A stretch of DNA of 64,000 nucleotides from Solirubrobacter taibaiensis (lineage in GTDB: Bacteria; Actinomycetota; Thermoleophilia; Solirubrobacterales; Solirubrobacteraceae). Position 1 is the stretch's first letter. Each line of letters begins with the position of its first letter. The stretch is taken from assembly GCA_027587225.1 (NCBI GenBank), contig JAPDDQ010000020.1, positions 62,001 through 126,000 on the forward strand, read 5' to 3'. Of this stretch, positions 33,072 through 41,490 are shown in pieces. The notes beneath the pieces are model-generated. The model did not search any database and had not been told where the DNA came from. It saw only the letters and a program-made list of their open reading frames with translations. A program made the translations under genes and the position numbers.

Positions 33072-33917
33072 CTACTTGAGACGGAACGCACGAATGCGGT
33101 CGTCGTACTGCGCGCTGTCGCGGGAATAGAGGCCGTACGCGAGCGCCTGCAGGATGCTCAGCAGGCCGGTGTGGCTGCGCACGAACGCCGGTGAGTTGCT
33201 CGAGTAGTAGAGCGTGCGCTCGGACAGCTTGGAGACGTCCGAGAGCGTCGCGTCGACGATCGCGAGCGTGTTCGCGCGGCGATGGCGGGCGATCTTCATC
33301 GCCCGCAGTACGAGCGGGTGCGGGCGGCCGGCGGAGAGGCCGATCACCAGCGTCCGTTCATCGATCCGGCCCAGTCGGCTCAGCGCCTCCTGGGACGGAG
33401 ACGCCGCGATCTCGGCGCGCACGTCGAGCAACATCAGCAGGTGCCGGAGGTAGCTGGCGAAGAACGCCATCTGGTCCGTGCCGGCGATGAGGATCTTCTC
33501 GGCGGACGCGATCGCCTCGATCGCGCCGTCGACCTCGGAGCGGCTTACACGCCGCGCCGTCTCCTCGACGTTGACGTGATCAGCCGCGATGGCCTGCTCG
33601 AACGGCGACTGGTCCAAGCTGAACAACGGCGCTGCGTTGTCCGGCGTGGTGGTCGTCCGGTGGTGGTGGCGATATTCGTCCCGAGCTGCTTCCTGCAGTT
33701 CGGGGAACCCCTCGAAGCCGAGCGCCTGGCTGAAACGCACGACCGTCGAACTCGACGTGTTCGCGCGCCGAGCGAGCTCCTCAGCGGTGTGGAAAGCGAC
33801 TTCGTCAAGGTGGTCGACGACGTACTGAGCCACGTCCTTCTGCGAGCGCGAGAATTCCTCGAAGCGCGCACTGATGTACGTGGAAAGCGTCTGGTGGCCG
33901 CGGGCGGCCGGGGGCAT
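33072..33917 (-). CDS. RpiR-family regulator (HTH plus SIS sugar-phosphate domain)
   Basis: A 281-residue regulator with an N-terminal HTH_6 domain (around FHTAEELARRANTSSSTVVRF) and a C-terminal SIS domain (from about 115) that binds phosphosugars. As first gene of the run leading to pgmB, GH65 and pdxST it most likely controls their expression in response to a sugar phosphate. The start chosen is the ATG of MPPAARGHQ, with GAGG 9 nt upstream; another in-frame ATG lies 18 nt earlier (33935). It is divergent from rfbC. Confidence 0.9.
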   Translation of the reverse strand: MPPAARGHQTLSTYISARFEEFSRSQKDVAQYVVDHLDEVAFHTAEELARRANTSSSTVVRFSQALGFEGFPELQEAARDEYRHHHRTTTTPDNAAPLFSLDQSPFEQAIAADHVNVEETARRVSRSEVDGAIEAIASAEKILIAGTDQMAFFASYLRHLLMLLDVRAEIAASPSQEALSRLGRIDERTLVIGLSAGRPHPLVLRAMKIARHRRANTLAIVDATLSDVSKLSERTLYYSSNSPAFVRSHTGLLSILQALAYGLYSRDSAQYDDRIRAFRLK

Positions 33918-33981
33918 GGTGGCGGTCCTCGGCATGGCGAGGCGATCTTTCGACGGTCGCTCCCTAACCTCCTGCCATCTA

Positions 33982-34536
33982 ATGCAACGGCTTGAGACTC
34001 GACTCGACGGACTCGTGCTTTTGGCGCCCGCTGTCCACGGCGACGAACGCGGCTTCTTTGTGGAGACCTTCCGCGCCGATGTTGCGCGTGAATACGGCAT
34101 CCCCACGGAGTTCGTGCAGGACAACCATTCGCGCTCCCGCCAAGGGACGCTGCGCGGGATTCACTTCCAGACGCACCCGGGGCAAGGCAAGCTGGTGCGC
34201 GTCTCGCGGGGTCGCGTGCTCGACGTCGTCGTCGACCTGCGGCGGGGTTCTCCCACGTTCGGCGAGTGGGAAAGCGTCGAGTTGGACGACGTCGGCGGGA
34301 ACATGCTGTGGATTCCCGTCGGGTTCGGGCACGGGTTCCTCGTGCTGAGCGAGGTCGCGGACTTCGTCTACAAGTGCACGAACTACTACGACCCGGCCAC
34401 GGAGGCGGGCATCCGGTACGACGACCCGGAGGTGGGTGTCGTCTGGCCGTCCGACGTCGAGTTGTTGTATTCGGCGCGAGACGCTGAGGCGCCCCTGTTG
34501 TCCGAGATCGCGGACTCGCTGCCCTTCACGGTGTGA
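33982..34536 (+). CDS. rfbC: dTDP-4-dehydrorhamnose 3,5-epimerase
   Basis: A 184-residue cupin epimerase of the dTDP-rhamnose pathway. Conserved features: DERGFFVETFRADVAREYGI, QDNHSRSRQGTLRGIHFQ (with the catalytic His) and the Tyr in YKCTNYYDPATE. rfbA, rfbB and rfbD are not in the window, so it is a stand-alone gene here. The start at MQRLETRLDG matches the family N-terminus. It overlaps gluQ by 4 nt. Confidence 0.95.
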   Translation: MQRLETRLDGLVLLAPAVHGDERGFFVETFRADVAREYGIPTEFVQDNHSRSRQGTLRGIHFQTHPGQGKLVRVSRGRVLDVVVDLRRGSPTFGEWESVELDDVGGNMLWIPVGFGHGFLVLSEVADFVYKCTNYYDPATEAGIRYDDPEVGVVWPSDVELLYSARDAEAPLLSEIADSLPFTV

Positions 34537-35390
34537 GAGGGCGGTTCGCACCGTCACCCACCGGGGTCCTGCACGTCGGGAACCTGCGGACGGCGCTGCT
34601 CGCGTGGCTGTTCGCGCGCTCGCCGGGGTCGTCGTTCCTGGTCCGGGTGGAGGATCTCGACGTCGGGCGCGTGCGGCCCGGGTTCGCGGAGCGTCAGCTG
34701 GCCGACATGGCGTTGCTGGGGCTCGACTGGGACGGGGAGGTCGTCTGGCAGTCGGCCCGAACTGGGCTCTACGAGGACGCGTTGAGCGCGTTGCCGGTCT
34801 ACGAGTGCTTCTGCACGCGGGCGGAGATCGCCGAGGCCGCGTCGGCTGCGCATGGGCCGGTCGGGGCGTACCCCGGGACGTGTCGTGGGTTGTCCGTCGC
34901 GGAGCGGGACGCTCGTCGCGTCGAGCGGGCGCCGGCGCTGCGGGTGGATGCCGGCGGGGCCGTCGTGTCGTTCGTCGATCGCGTGCTGGGCTCGCAGTCG
35001 GGGTTTGTCGACGACTTCGTCGTGCGGCGCAACGACGGGGCGTTCGCGTACAACCTGGCGGTCGTCGTCGACGACGGCGCGCAGGGCATCGAGGAGGTCG
35101 TGCGCGGGGCCGATCTCGTCGATTCGACGCCGCGGCAGATCTGGCTCGGACGGGCCTTGGGGTTGCCGGAGCTGTCGTACGCGCATGTGCCGCTGGTCCT
35201 GGGGCCTGACGGGCGGCGGCTGGCGAAGCGCCACGGCGACGTGACGCTGCGCGACGTGCCCGCGGATGCGGCCTTGGCGTGGATGGCCGCGTCGTTGGGG
35301 CTGTCGGGATCGACACCGCGCGAGCTGTTGGCGGGGTTCGACGCGGCGTCGGTCTCGCGCGAGCCCACGACGTTCGACGGGGTGCGGTAA
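34533..35390 (+). CDS. gluQ: glutamyl-Q tRNA(Asp) synthetase
   Basis: A 285-residue GltX paralogue without an anticodon-binding domain; it charges queuosine in tRNA(Asp) with glutamate. Class I motifs are FAPSPTGVLHVGNLRTAL (HIGH-like) and RLAKRHGD (KMSK-like). A zinc site is formed by YECFCTRAE and PGTCRG. The GTG start lies in the end of rfbC. Queuosine genes are not in the window. Length rules out ordinary GltX. Confidence 0.92.
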   Translation: MRGRFAPSPTGVLHVGNLRTALLAWLFARSPGSSFLVRVEDLDVGRVRPGFAERQLADMALLGLDWDGEVVWQSARTGLYEDALSALPVYECFCTRAEIAEAASAAHGPVGAYPGTCRGLSVAERDARRVERAPALRVDAGGAVVSFVDRVLGSQSGFVDDFVVRRNDGAFAYNLAVVVDDGAQGIEEVVRGADLVDSTPRQIWLGRALGLPELSYAHVPLVLGPDGRRLAKRHGDVTLRDVPADAALAWMAASLGLSGSTPRELLAGFDAASVSREPTTFDGVR

Positions 35391-35456
35391 CCGCACTGTC
35401 TGCGGGGTGGCAGCCGTCCCATTCGGCCGGGTGCCGGGCCTTAGACTCGCGTTGAC

Positions 35457-36626
35457 ATGGTCGGCCGCACGGACGAGCAGGCCCGCCTGAAGGCCCTCAT
35501 CGACGCCGCTCGCGCAGGACGCAGCGGCGCGCTGCTGCTGCACGGGCCGCCCGGGATCGGCAAGACCGAGTTGCTGCGCTTCGCCGAGTCCTCCGCCGAG
35601 GGATTCGTGCTGTTAAGGGCGCGCGGCATGGAATCCGAGTCCGGCATCCCGTTCGCCGGGTTGGCCGAGCTGGTGGGCCCGCTGCTGGCGTTCGTGGACG
35701 AGATCCCGGGCGTGCAAGCGGACGCGTTGCGGGCGGCGCTCGCCTTGGGCCCGGCGACGGCGGCGGACCGGTTCACGGTGCCCGCCGCGCTGCTGTCCCT
35801 GCTCGCGCGGGCCGCCGACGACGGGCCCGTGCTCGCGGTCGTGGACGACGCGCACTGGCTGGACGAGCCGAGCCTCGAAGCGTTCCTGTTCGCCGGGCGG
35901 CGATTGGCGGCCGAGGGCGTGGCCATGTTGGCCGCCACCCGCGGTCGTGGCCCTGAGGTCCCATGGCTGGAGCGGCTCGCCGTGACGCCGTTGGCGGATG
36001 AGGACGCGCGGGCGCTGCTCGACGCGTCGATCGCGCCCGGCGTGGCCGATCGGCTCGTGGCCACCGCGGCCGGCAACCCGTTGGCCCTGCTCGAGATCCC
36101 GGCGTTGCTGACCGCGCCGCAACTCGCGGGCCGTGAGCCGCTCGCGGACCCGCTCCCGCCCGGCACCGGCGTCGAGCGCGCGTTCGCGGTCGCGCTCGAG
36201 GCCCTCCCGGCCGAGACCCGTGCAGCCTTGCTCGTCGCGGCCGCGGCGGGCACCCGCCGGCTCACCCCAGCTGTGGATGTGGAGGCGCTCGGACCCGCGG
36301 AGACGGCCGGAATCATCATGGTGGGTAGGGGCGAGCTCGAGTTCCGGCACCCCTTGATGCGGTCGACCGTCTACCACGCGGCCGGGCCGGTCGAACGGCG
36401 GGCGGCGCACGCGGCGCTCGCCGGCGCGGTCGAGGGCGCGGAGCGGGCGTGGCATCTCGCGGCGTCTGCCGTGGCGCCGGACGAGGCCGTCGCCGCCGCT
36501 CTGGAGGCCGCCGCGCTCGCAGCGCCGCCGCGCTGCCGCTGCGGCCGCGGATGCGGCTGTGGCCGACGAAGCCGCGACCGACGACGCGCCCGCTCCGCGC
36601 TCGCGCCGCCGTCGTGGCGGGGCTGA
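35457..36626 (+). pseudogene. LuxR-family ATPase regulator, truncated and fused out of frame
   Basis: The first ~350 residues are the ATPase part of a large LuxR-type (LAL) regulator: Walker A LLLHGPPGIGKTE (G30-T37), Walker B VVDDAHWLDEPS and the winged-helix-like region EFRHPLMRSTVYHA. Such proteins are usually about 900 residues with a C-terminal LuxR helix-turn-helix. Here the sequence departs from the family after AAALEAAALAA (around 36520), and the frame then runs through the RNase E/G tail in the wrong frame (Cys/Arg-rich) to a stop at 36626. The DNA-binding domain is absent. It looks like a deletion or assembly join. Confidence 0.75.
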
Positions 36627-36718
36627 GGTCGAGGCCGCGACGCCGGACGCGGTCGTGGCGGGCGACGATGCGCCGCTGCCGCCGCGCTCGCAGCGCCGTC
36701 GCGCTGCCGCTGCGGCCG
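36507..36718 (+). repeat. 41-nt direct repeat spanning the chimeric junction
   Basis: 36507-36547 and 36678-36718 are identical except at one position (C at 36528, T at 36699) and are 171 nt (57 codons) apart. The first 21 nt of the repeat, 36507-36527, read as ATPase in one frame and as RNase E/G tail in another. This is the kind of sequence that could mediate a deletion or mislead an assembler. Confidence 0.8.
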
Positions 36719-37212
36719 ACGCGCCCGAGGTCGTCGCCGACGCTTCGGCGGACGAGGCGGCGCCCAAGCCGCGTTCGCGCCGCCGCAAGCCCGCCGCTGA
36801 GACAGAGCCCGCGGAGGCCGTGGCCGAGGTGCTCGAGGACGCGCCCAAGCCGCGCTCTCGCCGTCGCAAGCCCGCCGCGGAGGCGGGGGAGACGGTCGAG
36901 GCCGTCTCTGCCGCCGACGAGGCACCCAAGCCCAAGGGACGTGCGCGCAAGCGGCCGGCCCCCGAAGCGGTCGCCGCGGCGGCCGAGGCGGCGGTCGGGA
37001 TCGACTCGCCGGACGACGCGCCCGCACCCAAGCGCCGGGCGCGCAAACGCCCGGCGAGCGCGAGCATCGTCGACGAGGTCGCGGTGATCGACGTGCCCGC
37101 CGGGGAAGACGTCGACGACGCGCTATCCTCTCCGACCCGGCGCCGTGGCCGTACTGATGGACGGCGCCGTTCGCGCGCGAAGGCGCAGGCCGACGCCGAA
37201 GTCTCCGACTGA
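36508..37212 (+). pseudogene. C-terminal tail of an RNase E/G (Rne) protein; catalytic part missing
   Basis: An open frame encoding a low-complexity Ala/Glu/Arg/Lys-rich tail with repeated units of the form DAPKPRSRRRKPAAE (at least four variants), ending in RRRSRAKAQADAEVSD, 17 nt before rplU. In actinobacteria the gene just before rplU-rpmA is usually rne, whose C-terminus is such a repetitive basic/acidic tail. No S1 or catalytic RNase domain is present; the upstream sequence is the ATPase gene. The assignment is by position and composition. The first in-frame ATG is at 36559. Confidence 0.62.
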
Positions 37213-37229
37213 AGCCTTTCTTACAGACC

Positions 37230-37547
37230 ATGTCCTACGCAGTCATCAAGACCGGCGGTAAGCAATACCGCGTCATCGAGGGCCAGACCCTCCTGATCGA
37301 GCGTCTGCCCGACGATGTCGGCGCCACCGTCGCGCTGCAGCCATTGCTGCTTGCCGCTGACGGGGCCGACCCCGTCTTCGAAGGCGACGATCTGGCGAGC
37401 CTGAGCGTCGCGGCTGAGATCGTCGCGCACGAGCGCGGCCCGAAGCTGCGCGTGTTCAAGTTCAAGCCCAAGCGGGGCTACAAGCGCCGCACGGGTCACC
37501 GCCAGGAACTGACGCGCATCCGCATCACGTCGATCGGCAAGGGGTAA
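37230..37547 (+). CDS. rplU: 50S ribosomal protein L21
   Basis: 105 residues, normal length for L21, starting MSYAVIKTGGKQYRVIEGQ. The C-terminal signature KFKPKRGYKRRTGHRQ is intact. It binds 23S rRNA. It is followed after 7 nt by rpmA, the universal pairing. Confidence 0.98.
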   Translation: MSYAVIKTGGKQYRVIEGQTLLIERLPDDVGATVALQPLLLAADGADPVFEGDDLASLSVAAEIVAHERGPKLRVFKFKPKRGYKRRTGHRQELTRIRITSIGKG

Positions 37548-37554
37548 GGAACCC

Positions 37555-37827
37555 ATGGCTCATAAGAAAGGCCTCGGCTCCAGCCGTAACGGCCGCGACT
37601 CGAACGCGAAGCGCCTCGGCGTGAAGGTGTTCGCCGGCCAGACCGTGACGGGCGGCGAGATCATCGTCCGCCAGCGCGGCACCAAGTTCAAGCCGGGGCT
37701 CGGCGTGGGCATCGGCAAGGACGACACGATCTACGCTCGCGCCGCGGGCACGGTGGACTTCAAGGAAGGCCGCCGCGGTCGCGTCATCTCCGTCATCCCC
37801 GCCGCGGTCGAGGCCGAAGCGGCTTAG
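37555..37827 (+). CDS. rpmA: 50S ribosomal protein L27
   Basis: 90 residues, starting MAHKKGLGSSRNGRDSNAKR, with the L27 signature KVFAGQTVTGGEIIVRQRGT. The N-terminal arm reaches the peptidyl-transferase centre. In most actinobacteria obg follows; here the next gene is convergent (IclR) and obgE is 22 kb away. Confidence 0.98.
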   Translation: MAHKKGLGSSRNGRDSNAKRLGVKVFAGQTVTGGEIIVRQRGTKFKPGLGVGIGKDDTIYARAAGTVDFKEGRRGRVISVIPAAVEAEAA

Positions 37828-37849
37828 CCGCAACGCCACCAGGTATTTC

Positions 37850-37876
37850 CGACGGGCGCCCGCGAGGCGCCCGTCG
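37850..37876. terminator. hairpin terminator after rpmA
   Basis: CGACGGGCGCC (37850-37860) and GGCGCCCGTCG (37866-37876) form a perfect 11-bp stem with a 5-nt loop, followed by TCGTT. It lies between the convergent rpmA and IclR genes and can end both transcripts. Confidence 0.85.
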
Positions 37877-37879
37877 TCG

Positions 37880-38635
37880 TTAAACGCTCAGCGTGGCCGC
37901 GACCTGCTCCGCGTGCTCACGCAACAGGCCCGCGGTGTCGGCCGTGTCGGCGTGCAGGATGCGCGTCGTCGGCCCACTCACGCTGATCGCGGCGAGCGGG
38001 GCACCGGCGCGGTCGAGGATCGGCGTGGCCACGCAGCCGACGCCCAGCTCGTGCTCCTCGTTGTCGGTGCTGTAGCCGCGCCGGCGGATCTTCGCCAGGT
38101 CCTCCTGCAGCGCCGCCATCGTCGTCAGCGTGCGCGGGGTGGAGGCGCTCAGCGGCGCGCCGCCCAGCAGTGCCTCGACGTCGACGGGGTCGCGCCACGC
38201 GAGCAGGGCCTTGCCGGCGCCGGACGTGTGCGCGGGGATCGCGTAGCCGATGTCGGTGAACAGGCGCACCGAACGCGTGCCGGACACGCTGTCCACGTAC
38301 ACCACATTGCGCCCCTCGAGCACGCACAGGTTCGTGGTCTCGCCCGTCTCGTCCTGGATCGCCTCCAGATGCGGGCGCGCCGCGGTCCGCAGCCGCGCCA
38401 TCCGGTCCTGCAATCCGGACGTCAGCTCGAGCAGCTTGTACCCGAGCAGGTAGCGCCCGGAGACGGGGTTCTGCGCGACGTAGCCGCGCGCGACGAGCGT
38501 CGCCAGCAGCCGGTGCGTGGTGCTCGGCACCAGGCCGGTCTGCGCCGCCAGCTCCGACACCCCGAGCTCATCCGCACCGGCGAGTGCCTCGATCAGGTCG
38601 AGCGCTCGATCGAGCGATTGCACCCGCTGTGCCAT
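37880..38635 (-). CDS. IclR-family regulator, probable ureide/allantoin pathway control
   Basis: A 251-residue regulator with an N-terminal winged helix (GVSELAAQTGLVPSTTHRLL) and a C-terminal IclR effector domain (e.g. AHTSGAGKALLAW and RRRGYSTDNEEHELGVGCVA). It is downstream of the DUF3830-allB-amidohydrolase genes on the same strand, so it is likely their regulator. An inverted repeat directly upstream of its start is a candidate operator. Confidence 0.9.
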   Translation of the reverse strand: MAQRVQSLDRALDLIEALAGADELGVSELAAQTGLVPSTTHRLLATLVARGYVAQNPVSGRYLLGYKLLELTSGLQDRMARLRTAARPHLEAIQDETGETTNLCVLEGRNVVYVDSVSGTRSVRLFTDIGYAIPAHTSGAGKALLAWRDPVDVEALLGGAPLSASTPRTLTTMAALQEDLAKIRRRGYSTDNEEHELGVGCVATPILDRAGAPLAAISVSGPTTRILHADTADTAGLLREHAEQVAATLSV

Positions 38636-38640
38636 TCGCA

Positions 38641-38677
38641 GCGGAGCATACCGCTTGACGGAACGTATGTTCCGCTA
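38641..38677 (-). promoter_or_regulatory. candidate IclR operator
   Basis: GCGGAGCATAC (38641-38651) and its near-inverse GTATGTTCCGC (38666-38676) face each other, and the right part also contains the palindrome CGGAAC-GTAT-GTTCCG (38659-38674). It lies 6-42 nt upstream of the iclR-type start and overlaps the end of the DUF3830 gene. This is a plausible autoregulatory site. Confidence 0.5.
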
Positions 38678-39088
38678 TGCGCGATCAAACACGATGTCGA
38701 GCGCGCCCTTCCACAGTACGTGTTCCCCGAGCGGACGCAACTGGTCCATGCCCTCGGTGATCGTCAGGAAGTGATTGCCGGCGAGCTGGCCGACGATCGA
38801 AGCGAAGCGCGTCCCGCCGTACGGGAACAGCAGCTCGGTCTCGCTGATCCCACCCGGATACCAGAGCACCTGGCCGGGAGCGGGGAAGGACGTGGCGTTC
38901 TCGGGGTCCCGGTCCAGGCCGATGTCGAGGTCGCCGAGCGGGATCCACGCCGACTCGCCGCTCCAGCGCACGTGGATGATCTGGGAGCGGAACGGGAGGA
39001 TCGCCTCGAAGGCGGCCACGGTCTTGGGTGCGCGCTCGCGCTCGAGCTCGCCCTTGAAGGTGAAGTCGCCCGCAGTGATCGTGAGCAT
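38675..39088 (-). CDS. DUF3830 family (cyclophilin-like) protein
   Basis: A 137-residue beta-rich protein starting MLTITAGDFTFKGELERERAP, a match to DUF3830, a cyclophilin-like fold often found beside amidohydrolases of ureide or hydantoin metabolism. The motif SAWIPLGDLDIGLDR and the end HVLWKGALDIVFDRA are preserved. The start overlaps the allB stop by 1 nt (TGATG), so it is translated with it. No catalytic function is established. Confidence 0.8.
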   Translation of the reverse strand: MLTITAGDFTFKGELERERAPKTVAAFEAILPFRSQIIHVRWSGESAWIPLGDLDIGLDRDPENATSFPAPGQVLWYPGGISETELLFPYGGTRFASIVGQLAGNHFLTITEGMDQLRPLGEHVLWKGALDIVFDRA

Positions 39089-40359
39089 CAGCGAAGCGTA
39101 GGGGTCAGGAGCTTGCCCACGCCGGGCGCCGGGTCCAGCCCGCGCACGACGGTGCGCACGACGCGGGACTGCAGACGCCGGCCGACGTAGGCCGAGAGCT
39201 GGTGCCGGTAGCGCAGATCCTCCGCCGCGAGCGTGTACTCGGCGCTGAGGTCGACGAGGGCGAGGTCGGCGTCCGCGCCGGGCTCGATCGCGCCCTTGCC
39301 GGCGATCCGGAAGCGCCCCGCGGCGCCCGTCACCATCCGGGCCGCCAGCTGCGGCTCCAGCGCGCCGGCCAGCAGCTCCAGCGTCGTCTGCGCGCCCGCG
39401 ATCCCGCCCCACGCCTCGCCGAAGGTGCCGGCCTTGAGGTCGGGCGAGCTGGGGGAGTGGTCGGACGTGACGAAGTCGATCTCGCCCGCGCGCAGGCGTT
39501 CCCACAGCGCGCCCTGGTCCTCGGCGTCGCGGATCGGGGGCGCGCACTTGGCCACCGGCCCGATCTTCTCGACCTGCTCCGGAGTGAGGAACAGGTAGTG
39601 CGGGCACGTCTCGCAGGTCACGTCGACGCCGCGCGCCCGCGCGTCGGTCACGAGCCCGACGCCGGCGCCGCTCGACACGTGCACGATGTGCAGCGCGCAG
39701 CCCGTGTCGGCCGCGAACGTGATCGCGCGGGAGATCGCCTCGAGCTCCGCGACCACCGGGCGCGAGTCCATCCAATCCCGCACGGTGGGGCCGAGGGCGC
39801 GGGCCGTCAGCGCGTCGTTCTCGGCGTGGACGGCGACGAGCAGGCCCACCCGGGCCGCGGTCGCCATCCCCTCGTAGAGCGTCACGTCGTCGGCGCGCTG
39901 GAAGTCCTCGGTGCCTGGGTGCGACATGAAGGCCTTGAAGCCGATCACGCCGCGCTCGGCCAACTCTTCCATAGCCGCGCCCGGCACCAACGCGCCCCAC
40001 AGCCCGAAGTCGACCGACGAGTCGCGGACCGCGGCCTCGAGCTTGGCGTCGAAGGCGGCGCCGTCGGCGGTCGGCGGCATCGAGTTCAGCGGCATGTCGA
40101 AGTACGCGCTGAAGCCACCCGCGGCCAGCGAGGCGCTGCCGGTCTTGATCCCTTCCCAGTGCGTGCGCCCAGGCTCGTTGAAGTGCACGTGCGGGTCCAG
40201 ACCGCCGGGGAAGACGTGTAGGCCGACCGCGTCGATCACGCGCGTGCCGTCGAGCTCCGGCGCGACCTCCGCGATCACGCCGTCGCCCACCCCGACGTCG
40301 GCGCGCACGATGCCGCCGGGCGTCACCACGTGCCCGCCGCGAACGACTAGATCGAGCAC
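39088..40359 (-). CDS. allB: allantoinase / cyclic amidohydrolase
   Basis: A 423-residue amidohydrolase that hydrolyses allantoin to allantoate (or a related cyclic ureide). Metal ligands: H57 and H59 in DPHVHFNEPGR, the probable carboxylated K142 in GFKAFMSH, H178 in AVHAEND, H224/H227 near LHIVHVSS, and D300 in VTSDHSPSS. Dihydropyrimidinase or dihydroorotase are alternatives, but the allantoinase-like N-terminus, the neighbouring M20 amidohydrolase, and uricase and guanine deaminase in the same window favour purine breakdown. It overlaps the upstream hydrolase by 13 nt. Confidence 0.85.
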   Translation of the reverse strand: MLDLVVRGGHVVTPGGIVRADVGVGDGVIAEVAPELDGTRVIDAVGLHVFPGGLDPHVHFNEPGRTHWEGIKTGSASLAAGGFSAYFDMPLNSMPPTADGAAFDAKLEAAVRDSSVDFGLWGALVPGAAMEELAERGVIGFKAFMSHPGTEDFQRADDVTLYEGMATAARVGLLVAVHAENDALTARALGPTVRDWMDSRPVVAELEAISRAITFAADTGCALHIVHVSSGAGVGLVTDARARGVDVTCETCPHYLFLTPEQVEKIGPVAKCAPPIRDAEDQGALWERLRAGEIDFVTSDHSPSSPDLKAGTFGEAWGGIAGAQTTLELLAGALEPQLAARMVTGAAGRFRIAGKGAIEPGADADLALVDLSAEYTLAAEDLRYRHQLSAYVGRRLQSRVVRTVVRGLDPAPGVGKLLTPTLR

Positions 40360-41441
40360 GCGAACCTCGTCGCGGCGTCGATCGCCAGCGCCACGTCTCC
40401 CTCCGTCACGGCTTCGCCAGGGTTGTGGCTGCCGCCAGTGGAGCGGACGAACAGGATCGCGATGTCGGTCAGTCCGGCCATGGTCACCGCATCATGCCCG
40501 GCGCCGCTCGGGAGCTCTATGGACCGCCCGTCGATCGCTTCGGCGAGCTTGGCCCGCAGCGTGGGAGATACCGGGGTGGCCTCGTGGTGGTGGATCGGCG
40601 CCCAGCTGACATCGATCCCGGGTCGGCCCACACCCTGCAAAGTCGCGACCGCGTCGGCGCGGACCACGTCGTCGGCGTGGCGGACGTCCAGCGTGAGGTC
40701 CACCCGTCCAGGGACCACGTTGCACGCCCCGTGCGGGATGTGCAGCTCGCCCACGGTGGCTACGAGGCCCTCGGTCTCGTGCGCGAGCCGTTCGACCGCC
40801 AGCACGAACTCGGCCGCGGCGGCCAGCGCGTCGTGGCGCATGGTCATGGGCGTCGTCCCCGCGTGCGCGGCCTCGCCGGTGAACGCGAGGTTGAAGCGCG
40901 ACTGGCCGAAGATCGCCGTGACCACGCCGAGCGGCACGTCCTCGGCGACGAGCACCGGGCCCTGCTCGATGTGGACCTCGAGGTATCCGGACGCACCGTC
41001 GAACAGCGGCTCACCGAGCTCGATCCCGACCATCGCCTCCTCCTCGGGCGTGATCGCGCCGACGTACGCGCGGCTGCCGAGGAACGTGGACTGAAAGCGC
41101 AGTCCCTCCTCGTCCGCGAACGCCACCACTTCGAGCGGGATGTCGGTCGCGGCGGCCACTTCCAACCCGATCAGCACGCCAAGGATGCCGTCGTAGCGGC
41201 CCGCGTCGGCGACGGAGTCAAGGTGCGAGCCGATGATCAGCCGCGGGCCCGGGCCGCGGCGCCCGACGAGGTTGCCCATGGCGTCCGAGACGGGCTCCAG
41301 GTCCGCCTCGACCATCCACTCCCGCACGCGGGCCATCGCGCCCGCGAGCGCCGGCGTCGCCAGCGGTCGTGTGATCCGCCCCGGCTCCTCGGTGAAGGTC
41401 GCGAGCTCGTCCGCCCGCTCCAGCACGCGTCGTGCGCTCAT
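40347..41441 (-). CDS. M20-type Zn-dependent amidohydrolase (allantoate/ureidoglycolate/carbamoylase type)
   Basis: A 364-residue peptidase-M20-fold hydrolase. Metal-binding features are GSHLDSVADAGRYDG (H73, D75, D84) and FADEEGLRF; the dimer-domain segment AAHAGTTPMTMRHDAL is typical of the hydantoinase/carbamoylase (AllC, UAH) branch. A likely role is the step after allantoinase. It is the first gene of the minus-strand unit and faces a GntR gene across 49 nt that contain a palindromic operator. Confidence 0.87.
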   Translation of the reverse strand: MSARRVLERADELATFTEEPGRITRPLATPALAGAMARVREWMVEADLEPVSDAMGNLVGRRGPGPRLIIGSHLDSVADAGRYDGILGVLIGLEVAAATDIPLEVVAFADEEGLRFQSTFLGSRAYVGAITPEEEAMVGIELGEPLFDGASGYLEVHIEQGPVLVAEDVPLGVVTAIFGQSRFNLAFTGEAAHAGTTPMTMRHDALAAAAEFVLAVERLAHETEGLVATVGELHIPHGACNVVPGRVDLTLDVRHADDVVRADAVATLQGVGRPGIDVSWAPIHHHEATPVSPTLRAKLAEAIDGRSIELPSGAGHDAVTMAGLTDIAILFVRSTGGSHNPGEAVTEGDVALAIDAATRFACSI

Positions 41442-41453
41442 CGGACCGGAAGA

Positions 41454-41466
41454 TGACAGGTTGTCA
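41454..41466. promoter_or_regulatory. candidate GntR/FadR-type operator
   Basis: TGACA-GGT-TGTCA is a perfect 5-bp inverted repeat in the 49-nt region between the divergent amidohydrolase and GntR genes. Size and symmetry fit operators of the FadR subfamily, and its position would control both genes. Confidence 0.55.
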
Positions 41467-41490
41467 GTGAGCCCGTAGAGTCCGCGCACC

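Noticed and set aside
37850..37876. recombination or attachment site after rpmA
   Set aside because: The inverted repeat between convergent genes is better explained as a terminator; no second copy or integrase is present.
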